DNA of 64,000 nucleotides from positions 248,001 to 312,000 of the forward strand of contig JAKLMB010000019.1 in NCBI GenBank assembly GCA_022813625.1. Reading direction: 5' to 3'. The notes beneath the pieces are model-generated. The model saw only the letters and a program-made list of their open reading frames with translations. It was not told the DNA's origin and searched no databases. Within the stretch, counting starts at the first letter, position 1; every line of letters starts with the position of its first letter. Shown here one piece after another: positions 22,309-33,976 of the stretch. Source of the DNA: Aaosphaeria pasadenensis. Lineage: Eukaryota > Ascomycota > Dothideomycetes > Pleosporales. The translations under genes were made by a program, and so were the position numbers.

Positions 22309-23151
22309 ATGCTGCGTCTCTCAATCTTCTTGCTGCCCGCGATCGCGAGGTTGGCTACCGCAGAATGTTTCTTCCCCAACGGGACCAACATCGACTCGAC
22401 CCATCTGGAATGCCCCAGCACTGGCAAACAAGGCGGAAGATCGTGCTGCGCAGACACGTTTGCATGCCTGAGCAATGGACTCTGCGCCGACCAGCGATAC
22501 CCTGGCTTTAAACGATTGCTAAGAGGAGGATGCACGAGCGACACTTGGGGAGCTGGATGTTCGAGTGTATGCTACACCGCCTGGCCAGATCGCGACGAGC
22601 ATGTGATTTACTGCGGCAATGGCAACTACTGTTGCGATGGAGACGACTGTTGCACACGACAAGGCGCCGTCACATTCGATCTCGAAGAACCGAAAATTGT
22701 GGCCACTCCGATCAGAAGAGGGGGGTCGTCGACAGCAGCACCTCCGTCTAACACATCACCTCCCACCGATGCTGCCTCTCCTTCAGCTAGTATCAAGACG
22801 GATGCTGTTTGGAAAAATCACACTCAGACGACAGCGATTGGTGTGGGCGTCGGAGTCGGCGTTGGCGTCGCTTTGATTCTTGCTGTTGGCATATTCATCT
22901 ACATGCGTAGGAGGAAGAACCGCAAAGTGACAGAAGAAGGTGTAACGAACAGGTCACTCGGAAGAGGCTCGATCAATCCTTTTGCTGCATTCGTGAATGC
23001 GAGTAAAAGGAAGAGTACAAGGGGCGCCGTCGAGCTGAGTGCAGAGAAGACATACGAGCTACCTGTCCAAGGAGACCCAAAGGAGATCGGTGAAGAGGGT
23101 CAGAGAAACAACAATGGTTGGGACAGGAACGTACAGACCTGGCCACGATAA
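22309..23151 (+). CDS. Cys-rich type I cell-surface membrane protein, 280 aa, single exon
   Basis: The order is a signal peptide (to about residue 18, LATAE), a Cys-rich ectodomain of roughly 95 residues, a Ser/Thr/Pro stalk, one membrane helix and a basic cytosolic tail. At least 14 Cys occur between residues 20 and 121, including CC pairs in GRSCCADTFAC and NYCCDGDDCC. This is a pattern seen in fungal wall-sensor-like proteins, but it does not match CFEM or WSC by spacing. The membrane helix is preceded by an alternating Gly-Val run (GVGVGVGVGVALIL), followed at once by YMRRRKNRK, which fixes an N-out topology. It is likely an extracellular sensor or adhesion molecule. No enzymatic motif is seen. 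The family is common in Pezizomycotina but unnamed, as far as I can tell. Confidence 0.82.
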   Translation: MLRLSIFLLPAIARLATAECFFPNGTNIDSTHLECPSTGKQGGRSCCADTFACLSNGLCADQRYPGFKRLLRGGCTSDTWGAGCSSVCYTAWPDRDEHVIYCGNGNYCCDGDDCCTRQGAVTFDLEEPKIVATPIRRGGSSTAAPPSNTSPPTDAASPSASIKTDAVWKNHTQTTAIGVGVGVGVGVALILAVGIFIYMRRRKNRKVTEEGVTNRSLGRGSINPFAAFVNASKRKSTRGAVELSAEKTYELPVQGDPKEIGEEGQRNNNGWDRNVQTWPR

Positions 23152-25243
23152 TGTTGCCTGTACGAGGTATTCGAGAATGAAATGCGAGGCTTGGGTTGCA
23201 AGAGGGTGCACATAACGGGGGCAAAATCGCACACGCAGAAAGCAGTATCCTATTCCTAATGATAATCCGTAAATTCTGTTATGTTCAATTCCGGTGGAGA
23301 ATTCTATCCACGAGCCTGGTATGAGGTACATACATACAGGATCCTATTGCTTGCGTCGCAACGCCACTCTGCGTGATCCAATCGCACAGCAGTGAAGCGT
23401 TCTCAGCCCTAAGCGGTTGTGGTTGCAGACTCACTTGTCATGTATGCATGCATCTACCTGATTCAATCCCTCGGTCGCGTGGATATCGATCAGTACGCTT
23501 CGCCACACGCAGGCAGTGTGCATCCGCGTTTCTTCCTTCTCTCCGGCTGGGCAACTTCTGTTGACCCATGCGCTACCGTCAATTTTTCTTTGTCACCAAT
23601 AAGATGATTATTTTGTTCCTTGGAATTTTGTATTATCTGTACGTCGTAAGTACACGAATCTGCATTGGGTGGAATGGTGCCTTTAAGATATTCAAATCAG
23701 GCCAATGTGCAGTATTATCCTACCACACATGAAAACACCATGAGTAAACCACGGCTACCAATTCCCATGCAAAGCCACCCAAATGCCATCCATCAATGAA
23801 CACCAAGCGACAAGTAGAAAAAAAAGTGACAAACACATCTTTTCGCCACGCCCACGTTTCATGAAACGTCCCGATCTGCATTCACCTCGAGCAAGGCCAG
23901 CCAAGCGGCATCCCTGGAAAGCTTATGCATGCTACAGAACTTGCAGAGTCGCAATTGCTCAAAGCCGACCTACGATCGACAGGTCGATTGGCACCGGACC
24001 ACCCGAACCACGTTTTTCTCTCTGTGTCGATCCCCCTTCAACTTCGCTCGTGCCATGATCGCTGCCATGATCGCTGCCATGGTTGACCTTTTTCTGTGAT
24101 AGAGGGTTGAAGGTTGACGTACTGGTGGCGTTTTAGGCGAGGGAAAGGATTCAGTGGACGAGTCGTGAGGATGATGTTGAGTCGGTTACGGTCATCCTAC
24201 TTGAATTTTGCCTCCACTGGATGGTGCTGATCGTTGTTTCATGCCGCGAGCAGTGTGAGTGCGCGCAAAACAATTGCAAGTCAGAATATGGTGGTTATTG
24301 TGCGCCTTAGACTGCTGTTCGGGCAATTGCTTCCAGTGAAATATTGTTCGTACCATTGTTGCTCATTGGCGAGACTTGTGTACGCCATCATCCATGGTCT
24401 ATATCTCAGCGCAAGCTTGCTTATAGTATGAAAGTCATAGCATACGAATGCTTTCTCCTCCTTCAAGCACAGCGATCAATAACTGAGTACGTCTTTCATG
24501 ATTTTCACCGCTGCATGAGCATATCGAAAGCCTGCAGCAAGCCTGCGCGTGCCTCAGCAGGGGCATCGAATTTATCCGCACAACGAACCCCAATCACAAC
24601 CGCTTGCCGTCATGGGGAACCATGGTTTCTCCACACTTACCTGAATCCCAGAATCCGGTCGACATGCAAGGGTTTCCCAAGGGGAATTGATCGGTTCTAG
24701 CCGGTTGGCCGTCCTGCCCTATCGCGCCATGGTTTGGCGTCGTTTCAATCCTGGCCTTGCCCTGCGTCGTGAGGATGGCTCCCGTTTTCCCTCTCTTTCC
24801 AAGTCGCCACAAACGTGGGTGCTTAGGTGGGAAATTTTTGCCATCGTCTTGATGGAGGGGGAGGGGGGGTTCGAGAATGGTATTAAATACACCCCGTCCG
24901 TGCGATTGTCGGGATCTGGCATATCGCTGCGCTGTGTTCACTGATCTCCGTTTCACTTCTTTTCTCTTGGGGTTGTTAGGTACGTATATATGTCCATCTA
25001 CTATGCGCAGAGCACGGGCTTATGGAAGGTTCAATTGTAGATCCCACTTGCGCAGGCAATTGATGCGTACAGCGAAGTGAACCTCAATAGCCTTGTGGCT
25101 CGGAAACTGGCATTATTCGGAAAAACCTTTTCGCAATGAACCAAGACGGTTCTCGGAGGTCCCTGATTAGGGGGAATCCCTTCTCTTTCTTTGCGGTTTC
25201 GAACCTGTATACGATAGAGGAAGTCAGTCAACATACTAAAAGC
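23152..25243. other. 2.1-kb spacer, no supported gene
   Basis: Small frames on both strands show no family likeness. A 12-bp tandem repeat (gctgccatgatc) lies at about 24051-24081. The last part should be the promoter of the following lectin-like gene. Confidence 0.4.
24051..24081 (+). repeat. Short 12-bp tandem repeat (gctgccatgatc)
   Basis: About 2.6 copies of gctgccatgatc occur in a non-coding spacer. The unit contains an ATG and a near-palindromic gatc core. It is too short to assign a role. Confidence 0.6.
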
Positions 25244-27009
25244 ATGGCGGTAAGTTATCAGCACACTGGATCATACTTGTACACTAAGAGAAGCTGATAT
25301 AATAGCATAGGGGTCGTCTGATCTCTATGTAGAGAACGGATCTTCCGCTCACGACAGCCTGACTGCATTGCCCTCCTGGGACGAAATTCAGACACGGCCT
25401 CGGACAGCGCTGTCGAGCCTCCAGGGCCCCAGAAAGGTTCACACTCGGCCACATTCGAAACTCAGAAACGGGGATGTCTTATTCGAGAAGCCAGAGTTCG
25501 AGAAGGATACTGAAAGGGGCATTGCCAATGACCGGTCCGGTGCGAGTACACCGGCCGCAGACAAGGAGAAGCCTCGCCATTCTCGGATGATGGTATGGCT
25601 GGTCCTCATCATTGTCATCGTTCTTGCTCTGGCTGTGGTATTAGGTGCGGTCCTAGGCACATTCGTCAATCCTGGGGATGCTTCGAACTCTCCCCAGCCT
25701 TCCGTCACTGAGATCCCGGCCGGCGTCAGTCCGAGCCCAACACCAACTTCGACGCCAGGCGGAGCGTCTCCAGTGCCCACGTTCCCACCTCACCTGGAGT
25801 CTATGGGGGTCTCGGGATGGAGCGTTCCCGGCGAAGCGGGATACTATGTTGTGTGGTTGGTCACGCAGAATACGGAGGGCTACCTGAATCGGCACACGTT
25901 CAACTCCAGCACTGGAAATTGGACTCGTGTCTCCAACTTTGCCAAAGCAAAACAAGGTACACCTTTGGGTGTGGCGTCTCTAAGATCCAAATACTATGAT
26001 GGCGAGCCGGTATGCGAGTGACAAGAGGGTTTTTACACGTGCAATTGCTTACAACGAACAGAATTACAAGTTCCCAGGCGTAGACTACCAGACATCTGTG
26101 GTGTACCTAAACGACAACAGTGAGTGTGAAACGAGAGCATCTAGACTTGTAGACATATAAACACTAACGATTGGCCAGACTACCTCCAGGAATGGGTCTT
26201 TCCCGATAGCGGTCCGGTGGAGGGCCAACCCGGACCGTTAACTGAGCAAAAGTATATGGCTCACGCGGCGAGCAAATTAGCCTACTACTGGCCAATACTC
26301 AGCTATCAGGGTCTTTCCGGTGAGCTGCGACAATCATACTACGAATGTCATCGAAAGAACGAATGCTGGCATGACCGCGTGCTGGACACCAACGAGGCGA
26401 AGAATGGAACCCAACTGGCGATGTCGCCGATGCAGAACGAGCTTGCGGTCACTGGCCTGTTTTATCAAGAAGAAGACGGTGGTCGAGTCGTACTCTACAG
26501 AGAGGACAATGAAAATGGAACGACTGAGCTGTGGTCCAACGGTAAGTTGCGGAACGGCATTTCTTATTGCCCATCCCTTGGAGGAACGCTTTTTCCCTTG
26601 GATGTTATAGACCCTCGAGACTCACGTGGAACCAGATGCCTTCTCCTCTAGCGTACCAAGGGACTCGTCGCTGTCTGCATTCTCGACTGTTCGAATCGGG
26701 CTACGCGATGAATCTAAATTGAATACGTATTTGCTCTGGCAGAATGCTGCGAACAACACGGTGCAGATGAGTTGGACGGACAAAGAGAGCGAGTGGACAG
26801 GCCCTCGTTCCTTTCAAGCCTTCGCCAGCGCGGACAATAATACTGCAATGGCATGTTTGACTGGCCTCACATTTCCAAAGTCACAATCACATCTTCCGGC
26901 GGGTACGGAACTCTCTCGGTGCTACTTTCAAGCAGGGGCTGCGGTGCGCGAGGTCAGTTTCGATGGCGCTGGCTGGGATGTGGTGGGCAATGTCCCTGTC
27001 GAGTTTTGA
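25244..27009 (+). CDS. Type II membrane protein with fucose-specific-lectin-like ectodomain, 499 aa, 5 exons
   Basis: Proposed exons are 25244-25249 (ATG GCG only), 25311-26009, 26062-26119, 26179-26541 and 26636-27009. The lengths sum to 500 codons in one frame. The N-terminal 70 residues are cytosolic and charged, one strong helix follows (MVWLVLIIVIVLALAVVLGA), then a Pro/Ser/Thr stalk and a long ectodomain. The ectodomain repeats short W-containing blades (GNWTRVSNF, SYQGLSGELRQSYY, TYLLWQNAANNTVQMSW), the layout of fungal fucose-specific lectin-like beta-propellers anchored as type II proteins. Several N-x-S/T sites support glycosylation. The last junction is the weakest: the stronger-looking TAG acceptor at 26608-26610 would break the frame, whereas the CAG at 26633-26635 keeps it. 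The first exon is inferred from frame and splice signals only. Sugar binding is inference. Confidence 0.72.
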
Positions 27010-27923
27010 GTTCGCACGTGGAGATGATGGTGGTGGTGGCTATGGACGGCGGCACGCGGGTATGAAGTAATGTTGTAAGTAATGAGGGTTCATGCAATAG
27101 TAGTTGTACGATAAGTAAGTACGGAGTATATAATTCCGGAAGAGATCAATTGAAAAGGTTCAAACGAATCCAAAGGATGTCTATTGTAAGCCATTACATA
27201 GTGAATGGGTGGGTTGGCAGCGAATGACGATGGGCTGGGGCTTGCAGTGTCTGGTGCGATGCGCGGCACTGATCCAGCTAACTACCCCAGACTCCAAATC
27301 ACGGAAGGAAAGCCAGCTCAGTCTCAGAGTCTCCTCTAACTATGAGTATCACACGCCCTCATCCTTTAGTTTGGTTTCCCAATAGGTTTCCCCATAGTTT
27401 CTCCGTCACTTAGACGGGTCCTCGTTTTGGTTGCGTAGGCGATTACAAGTGAGAGCTGGGCCCCCTCCACATACACGCAATGTGCCCCCCAAGCGTGCCA
27501 GGGAACGGATCTTGTAGATGGTGGAGCCCCAAAACGTCATGAAGTCTGGACACTAGACATCGTTAGATTCAATTTTATCTTCCGCTGTCCAAGTTCTCGG
27601 TCCTTTTCTAAGAGTGTCAGCCACTCATGCTACGAGTCCTGTAGTCTATTGTAATGCTTAAACCTGAAAATTCTCCACCTGCATCCACCATCCACCCAGA
27701 CCGCTCAATAGCCATCCACTACCCCGGTGCCGGCTCAGACATACATGCGATATATCGCGACACACACCGACGACGATATCAAATTCCACAACCCTTTCTG
27801 CGACTTACTGAATAGGGATACTCATCTTCCAGCTTCGTCCCTTTTTGTGGTCTGAATACTCCATAATCATGATTGTACGAACATAGCCGCTTTCGAGGTC
27901 TCGAATGAAACCCGGTTCACAAC
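27010..27923. other. Spacer upstream of the DUF7703-like gene
   Basis: A 0.9-kb tandem spacer with no supported gene. A TACGGAGTA site lies at 27120-27128, just after the lectin-like gene (see findings). Confidence 0.45.
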
Positions 27924-29388
27924 ATGGCATCGTCAACTACGTCGGCTCTCCCTGAGGAGACAGCTTCTCGGGGAAACGCCCATTCGGCAGGCGCTGGCAT
28001 TACTGGAGGTATGTCGATCAAATAATTCGTTCAAGAAGAAAATAAAGGATTTCAATTAATCGAACTTCAATAGGCTACACTGGCGATTCACTTGGAATGA
28101 AGATCATCATCTCATTCCTCCTTGGTCTTGGTCTCTATAATGCTCTCGAACTTATCACGATAATCCTCATCACCTTCAACAAATATCGGGGGATCTACTT
28201 TTGGAGCCTAATAGTCGCCGGATTCGGTATCTTCCCGTATGCGCTTGGCTTCGTAGTCAAGTTCTTCCATCTCCTAGATCCTGACAAGAACATCGGATTC
28301 GTCGCTGTGACCATGATAGCCGTGGGATGGTGGGCTATGATCACTGGTACGTTCAACTTCCCCCAAGAAAGGCATCAGTAGGTGATATGGGTAGTAGCTG
28401 ACATCTAGTAACAGGACAATCTGTCGTACTCTGGTCCCGGCTTCACTTGGTCACTAACTCACGACGGATCTTAAACTGGACGCTGGGTATGATAATCGTC
28501 GATGCCATCGTCCTCCACATACCCACAAGCATATTGAGCTTCGGCGCCAATGCCAACGACTTTTCTCCGGCAACGCTCAAAACCTTCATCAATGGATACA
28601 CTGTTATGGAGAAGATTCAAATGGTTGGGTTCTTCCTGCAGGAACTCATCCTGTCCATCATCTACATCAAAGAGACGATTCGATTGCTCCGATTATCAGA
28701 GGCCGCAGCCAACTCTGACGGCAGTAGAACCATCACGGACAGTCGATTGCACACCAGACACATGCGCAAGGTCATGTATCAATTACTCGCCATCAACGCC
28801 ATCATCATCGCCATGGACATTATCCTACTCGCCGTCGAACTAGCCAACTACTACCTCATCGAAACCTGCCTGAAAGCCGCCGTCTACTCCATCAAACTCA
28901 AGCTCGAATTCGCAGTCCTGAGTCGCCTCGTCCAGCTCGTGCGCACCAAATCGCAATCCGGAAACCACCTCAGCGGCGGGCTCAGCGGCTCCAGCCAGAG
29001 CGAACGCCGCGGAACCGGCGACGCATGCCTCTCTTCTTCTCCTGAGAAGATCCGCAGCCACACGGGCAGCCTCGCCAGGTCTCCACCCATCAGTCCGACT
29101 ACTGTCATCCAGGAATTTCCTGACTTCGTGGACCCGCGATATGTGAGCCCAGACATCACGCATGCGGAGCCCGCGTACTTCCCTCCGCCCGAAGACGCGA
29201 TCGAAAGTCTGAACGAGGCTTGGGAGGTAGAGTCGCGGGATAAGTGGCGGAGGAGGAGCAGCAGGGCGCAAAGGGGACATAATTGGATAGACCAGGAGAT
29301 GGTAAGTCTGCGACTCACGCTTCACGATTCTACATATGTGACAACTCTGATTAACACGTTACGCTAGGATAAACACAATATTGGCTGA
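27924..29388 (+). CDS. Fungal integral membrane protein (DUF7703-like), 421 aa, 4 exons
   Basis: Exons are 27924-28008, 28074-28346, 28415-29301 and 29368-29388. All are in frame, and the last coding exon has only 21 nt (DKHNIG and stop). The protein starts with a short polar tail, then MKIIISFLLGLGLYNALEL opens a series of about six to seven hydrophobic helices. The blocks GFGIFPYALGFVVKFF, GWWAMITGQSVVLWSRLH and QELILSIIYIKET fit the uncharacterised fungal membrane family I know as DUF7703. The family name is from memory and needs a profile search. The C-terminal 150 residues are hydrophilic, Ser-rich and likely cytosolic, with an acidic and aromatic patch before the terminal RGHNWIDQEM. 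Function is unknown. GPCR-like sensing is one guess made for such layouts. Confidence 0.82.
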
Positions 29389-32300
29389 AAGAATAATGGA
29401 AGGCTTCAAGCCATGAAAAAAACAATAATTCAACAAAATAGAAGAACACACGTATTCTTCTCGCCTTAATCCACCAAGGTCCTGAGATTCCAAATACCAC
29501 ACGGAGAGATTCGCGTACAAACACTTGGAAAGCCAGAAACCACCAAACTGCCCGGCAAATCAATATCAAGAAACCGGCAGCTTACAGCATTCTGGCTCCG
29601 ACCTACGGGACGCTGCGGAGGATATTGCGTTTCGCTTGGTGCCCAGCGTGCCAGCCAGAAAACGCATTACTGACCTCCTACAAAAGAGCCACGGACGGAA
29701 CCCCGACACATCTCGAAGACACCAAGGTCAAAAACCCAAGTATAAGAAGAGAAGCCACCCGTAGGTCGGACTTGCGGCAATGTTGTAGTATTGGGCGAAG
29801 GGCGGGTAAAGCCTTCTGGTAATGGTGATGGAAGGCGTCCACGCTGTCTCAATCGCCAACTTACTGTACAGAAGAGAAAGGGAAAAGGGTCTGTCCAACA
29901 GCCGTCAGCCACGCGCCGCCCACCGACTAACGAAACGCCACCCCCGCAAACTCCACCACTCTCGAGACCCCAATCCACGACCGTCGATTCCAATTCGTCA
30001 ACCGTTCGAAACCATCTAAGTCCTCCAGGTGCTGTCGATCATAGCAAACTTTCTTCACATTCATCTTTCTTGGGGCCTTGGGCTGTTGTGGTGAAGAGGA
30101 AGGATGGTTTTCTCACCGATCATGATAGACCATTGATGGTGAGGCAGCGATTGATGTTCTATCGTCGTAGTTCGCGCCTGGGTATTATGCTTAGGAGAGG
30201 ATCAGGAAAGTCGAACGCGCCTTGGGATGTTTGAATCGGTGATCTCAGGGACGGATGTCATCGATCGTGCTCTGACTTGACGATTATCGAAAAACAAACT
30301 ACAGAGCCATCGTCTCGAGGCAGATTCCAGGGAGAGATGAATCGCAGATACAGAGTACCAATGTTAGAAGGGTTCCCTTGCCCTTCAGCTTGCGGCTCGT
30401 TCCGTCGGCCGGCGAGAGAGTAATGGTCATAGGTAAAAGGCTTCAAACCTCCGACGGCGTCCGGTCTACACCTTTACTCAAGTGCACTACTAAGCTGAGT
30501 GTACAAGAGGTTAAGAGCTGGGCTCTACCACAATCTAGCTTGAGATTCTCCCAGAGTTCTCCTTCTGGAAGGGCTACGCACCGCATAGCATCACATGTCT
30601 AGCAATCCACACCACTGCGCGATATTCCAGTCAAGTGTGGATGTGTCCTTTTGAGCGTATCATGATTTATGACTGTATATACCAATGTACTGTACGATTT
30701 GTTCGATATCGAGTAGAGAGAAAAAATAAACAAACTGCATATATCAATCTTGGCTCACTGCATCCCTGTGTAGCTATCCCGATACAACATTGACAACCAC
30801 AAAAACCATAGTCAAAAACCTACCAATACTCATAGTCTCGAACCTTAAGCACCTAGCAAACTACCTCGTATACCTGCAGTAGTACCCAACCTCCAAACCG
30901 CACACCACAAACCCATAAACCTCCCTCGTATCCCCTCCTCAACACACCTTTCAAACGGTCCTTCTCTCCCCTTTATCATTCAACAATTCCCACTCACCCT
31001 CCCAACCCATTTCACACATCCCGTCCCGTGTCCCCAACAAAAATATAAAACGCCATAGCACGGCACAATATCGACACAGCATCATCTCTTCTACCTCCCC
31101 ACGTGCCCTCATTATAGCAGAAAGACCCGACCCCTAGACCAAGGCCTGGACCTAACCCATTTCCCTCGAGAGGACGATCCGCCGCCCGATCGGTTGGCGC
31201 CGCGCGCTTGACTCCACCCTCCCCTCTATTCTAGACCCTTGTAAAGAAGAAAAGGAAATGTGACGCGCCAGAAGTTTGGAAAGGAAGGGAGGGTGGAACC
31301 GAGGGGGCGAATGGGATTGTCGAGTTCGGTGGTTCTGGTGGTGTTCTTTTGGGTATGGGTGAGATGGGTGAGAATGACAGCGTTGAAGGAGATGGGAGGG
31401 ACGTATGTATTGAGGTGAGGACAGTGGTGTAATTCCATGTGATTTTATATGTAAGGATGAGGGTTGGCTATGAAGATTCTAGATTCGGTGGTTGCGAGGA
31501 AGTTAGGAAGTGCAAAGGGGGTTATGTAGTGATTGTCATTGTTGATAGACATCGCAGGCGGGAATTGATATGAGGTATATTGCTACATATTCAAAATGGC
31601 CTTTGGCTATTATCGTTACTGGAACTTTTGCAAAGGAAGTGGCAGGTTACCCTCGTTTCAAAGGTCTCTAGCAAGCAGTGGTGGTGGAGTTTCTTTGTTT
31701 CATTTAGTCTATCCAATTTTGGTGTTTTCCGTCATCGACGGCGGTTGGTGGTTGGATGATTCATGGTATTCATATTTTGTGTGATTGGTCTGTCGTCGAG
31801 GTTGATTGCTCAGAGTGTATACTTTCAAGTATCTTCATATATATCGATGTCCATTCCGTAGACATGACTCGTTCCAAGTACATGAACATCTTCCATATAG
31901 TCACACTTCCATATCATCCTTTTGGCCACAACTACCAGCATGAGAAAATATGAAAGCCATCCCTTTGCCCTCCCCATTTCTCGTGATTTATCATAATAAA
32001 CCACTATGCCGCGATCACTGCCCTTGCCACCATCAACTATGACAGATTGATCGCATCAACATACAACATTATACGACTACAGTCATCCAATGCAACGATA
32101 TGTAATATCACAATCCGACCAGACAAGGTAGCTTTTACATCCTTGGGGTTGTAGGGGCTGCTGGGGGTTGATGGTTGACGGTTGGTGGTTAAGGGATGAG
32201 AGTGGTTTCCGTGGAATTGCATTTGGGCAGGTGATTGCACTCTGGAAAGCTTTAGTAGAGTTATGTGGAAAGGAGAAATCTTTGGTAGGCGATGGACGCT

Positions 32301-32464
32301 TGATCAATACTTGAGAGGAGGTGATTGGGATACATTAGGTATTATATAATATTTATTGAACGGCAATGCTTCCTCGCACTATGGATTCTCGATTTCGTCG
32401 CGACATACATTGCAGTAGGGTGAATTCCAAAACAGAGAACAGAAAAGAGAAAGGAAATGCGGCT
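29389..32464. other. 3.1-kb convergent spacer, no supported gene
   Basis: This is the largest gap of the window. The 147-codon frame at 29791-30234 begins at TTG and is Pro/Ser/Arg-rich without family likeness. Long pyrimidine-rich stretches lie at about 30930-31025. I see no transposon terminus, no tRNA and no repeated block. Confidence 0.4.
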
Positions 32465-33976
32465 TCATCCTCCAATTGCCCAATCATGAGCCTTTCCTCT
32501 GATGTCTTTCGTTTCGACCCTACCGACGCCTTTCCACATGTCGTGTCTGTCGATAAGACTATTTACTGTGCTTGCGGGCTCAAGGCCATTGATTCCTGCA
32601 GCATGATCGTCGGCAGACGACGCGCCTTGCTGCTGTCTTTCCTTTTCTTCGTCAATCGTCGGTATGTTTTCCAACCTGGTCTCAAGATCTAGAGGTGGTG
32701 GACCCTCGTCAGGCAACGCAGACAACGACTTGGATCGCACAGGCTCTAGCGCGTTTGTTTCTTCTTCGTCCTCAACTGCGTGCAGAGGTTCAGGCTTGGG
32801 CATAGCCTCAGACATTGAGCGCGGTGGATCCTGGCCAGGAGGTGCGAGGGATTGCTTCGACTTGGAACTGCTCTTGTGCCAACTCTTGAATTTGAACGCC
32901 GATAGCCAGCCAGGGCGCTTCTCTTTTCCGTTGCTGTGGCCATTGGTAGTGCCATTCTTCCCTTTCGTAGGGGTCGTGGTGCCGCTGCCAGGACCCGCTT
33001 TTGCGTCGGACGACTTGCGCCTGGCGGCTGCGTTGGCAGCATCTTGGTGCTCCTTCAGCTCCATCTGTTCCCTGAAACCGGCCAGGGTGGTGCCTTTCAA
33101 CTCTTCACTGATGTACTTGAGCGCCGTATCTGTTGCGCTTACGTACTCAGGATAGTCCTCCGCACACGCCTCTCTTATCAACCTCAGCTTCTCCCAATCC
33201 TGCCTGACGGCGATGCTGGAGAGATCGGGATGCCAGCCCATAGAGCGAATATCAGACTTCATTCCACGATCTACCTGGTCCTTAGCATCCATGAGGTCGA
33301 TGAGGCCGTCCACCTCTGTGCGCACAGTCGCGACGAATGAGTCGAACCTGTGCGTGTCCTTGACGGTCCAATACTGCGTCGTCATGCTCATGCTCCGCCT
33401 CACGGGAGCTCTCGATCCCATCTGGCGCGCGAGGTCCTGCAATAGAGTATACTTCTCACGGAAGGCCTCGAGGCGGTTGGTGTCCAATGCCGGGTAGTCG
33501 ATGAGCTTGAAGCTCTTTGGGGTCTTGAGGCCATATCTCTCCATCAATTCCTCGCGAGATATCTGCGAAGGGCGGCCGGAGATTTCGGTGAGTGCGGCGC
33601 GCACCTTCTCGTTGACGTCCGCATCGTCGAGCTTGGGGTGCCTGACGCCGAAGTTGACGGGCAGGTGGGGGTCCGGATTGGTAGCTCCAGGATGGGAGGG
33701 GATCATATGCTTTGCGATTGTCGCAGGCGGCGAGGAGATTCCGACTGCATCGCCAAAGATGAGCAGGCGACCCTGCTGGATTCCCAATTTGGCGAGGGCG
33801 ACTTTCTGAGAGTGGTCCGAGTCTTTGGAGGGGTGAATTTGATTGAATGCTTCGACGCAGACGCTGAATTGGGTAGCTAGGGATATCACATTCTGGAGCT
33901 TCTGAGCTCTTGTGAGGGCGGGTGGTGTTGTTGGGGGAGTGGCGAGACCTCCATCATCAACGTTGTCTGTGGCCAT
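32465..33976 (-). CDS. HeLo-domain (HET-s/LopB N-domain, prion-inhibition and propagation) protein, 503 aa
   Basis: Single-exon gene. Residues of about 20 to 220 fit the HeLo fold domain: an amphipathic start with a CVEAFNQIH block, then LAKLGIQQGRLLIFGDAVGI, which corresponds to the conserved L-x-R-L-x-x-WG-x-AVGI segment of HET-s/LopB proteins. In HET-S this domain is a membrane-perforating cell-death executor. In other family members the role is open. The middle holds a long helical region (to about 310), then a Lys/Ser/Gly-rich linker and an acidic, Pro-rich C-terminal part. There is no NB-ARC, NACHT or kinase domain and no repeat resembling the HET-s, PP or sigma amyloid motifs. The C-terminus ends in a compact block with MWKGVGRVE and HDWAIGG that looks conserved rather than random. 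Allorecognition is inference. Confidence 0.85.
   Translation of the reverse strand: MATDNVDDGGLATPPTTPPALTRAQKLQNVISLATQFSVCVEAFNQIHPSKDSDHSQKVALAKLGIQQGRLLIFGDAVGISSPPATIAKHMIPSHPGATNPDPHLPVNFGVRHPKLDDADVNEKVRAALTEISGRPSQISREELMERYGLKTPKSFKLIDYPALDTNRLEAFREKYTLLQDLARQMGSRAPVRRSMSMTTQYWTVKDTHRFDSFVATVRTEVDGLIDLMDAKDQVDRGMKSDIRSMGWHPDLSSIAVRQDWEKLRLIREACAEDYPEYVSATDTALKYISEELKGTTLAGFREQMELKEHQDAANAAARRKSSDAKAGPGSGTTTPTKGKNGTTNGHSNGKEKRPGWLSAFKFKSWHKSSSKSKQSLAPPGQDPPRSMSEAMPKPEPLHAVEDEEETNALEPVRSKSLSALPDEGPPPLDLETRLENIPTIDEEKERQQQGASSADDHAAGINGLEPASTVNSLIDRHDMWKGVGRVETKDIRGKAHDWAIGG

Noticed and set aside
26608..26610. TAG as the last acceptor of the lectin-like gene
   Set aside because: With the GTAAGT donor at 26542 it leads to a stop within about 14 codons. 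The CAG ending at 26635 keeps the frame.
29791..30234. 147-codon + frame in the largest spacer
   Set aside because: It begins with TTG, is Arg/Pro/Ser-rich and shows no recognisable blocks, so chance is the better explanation.
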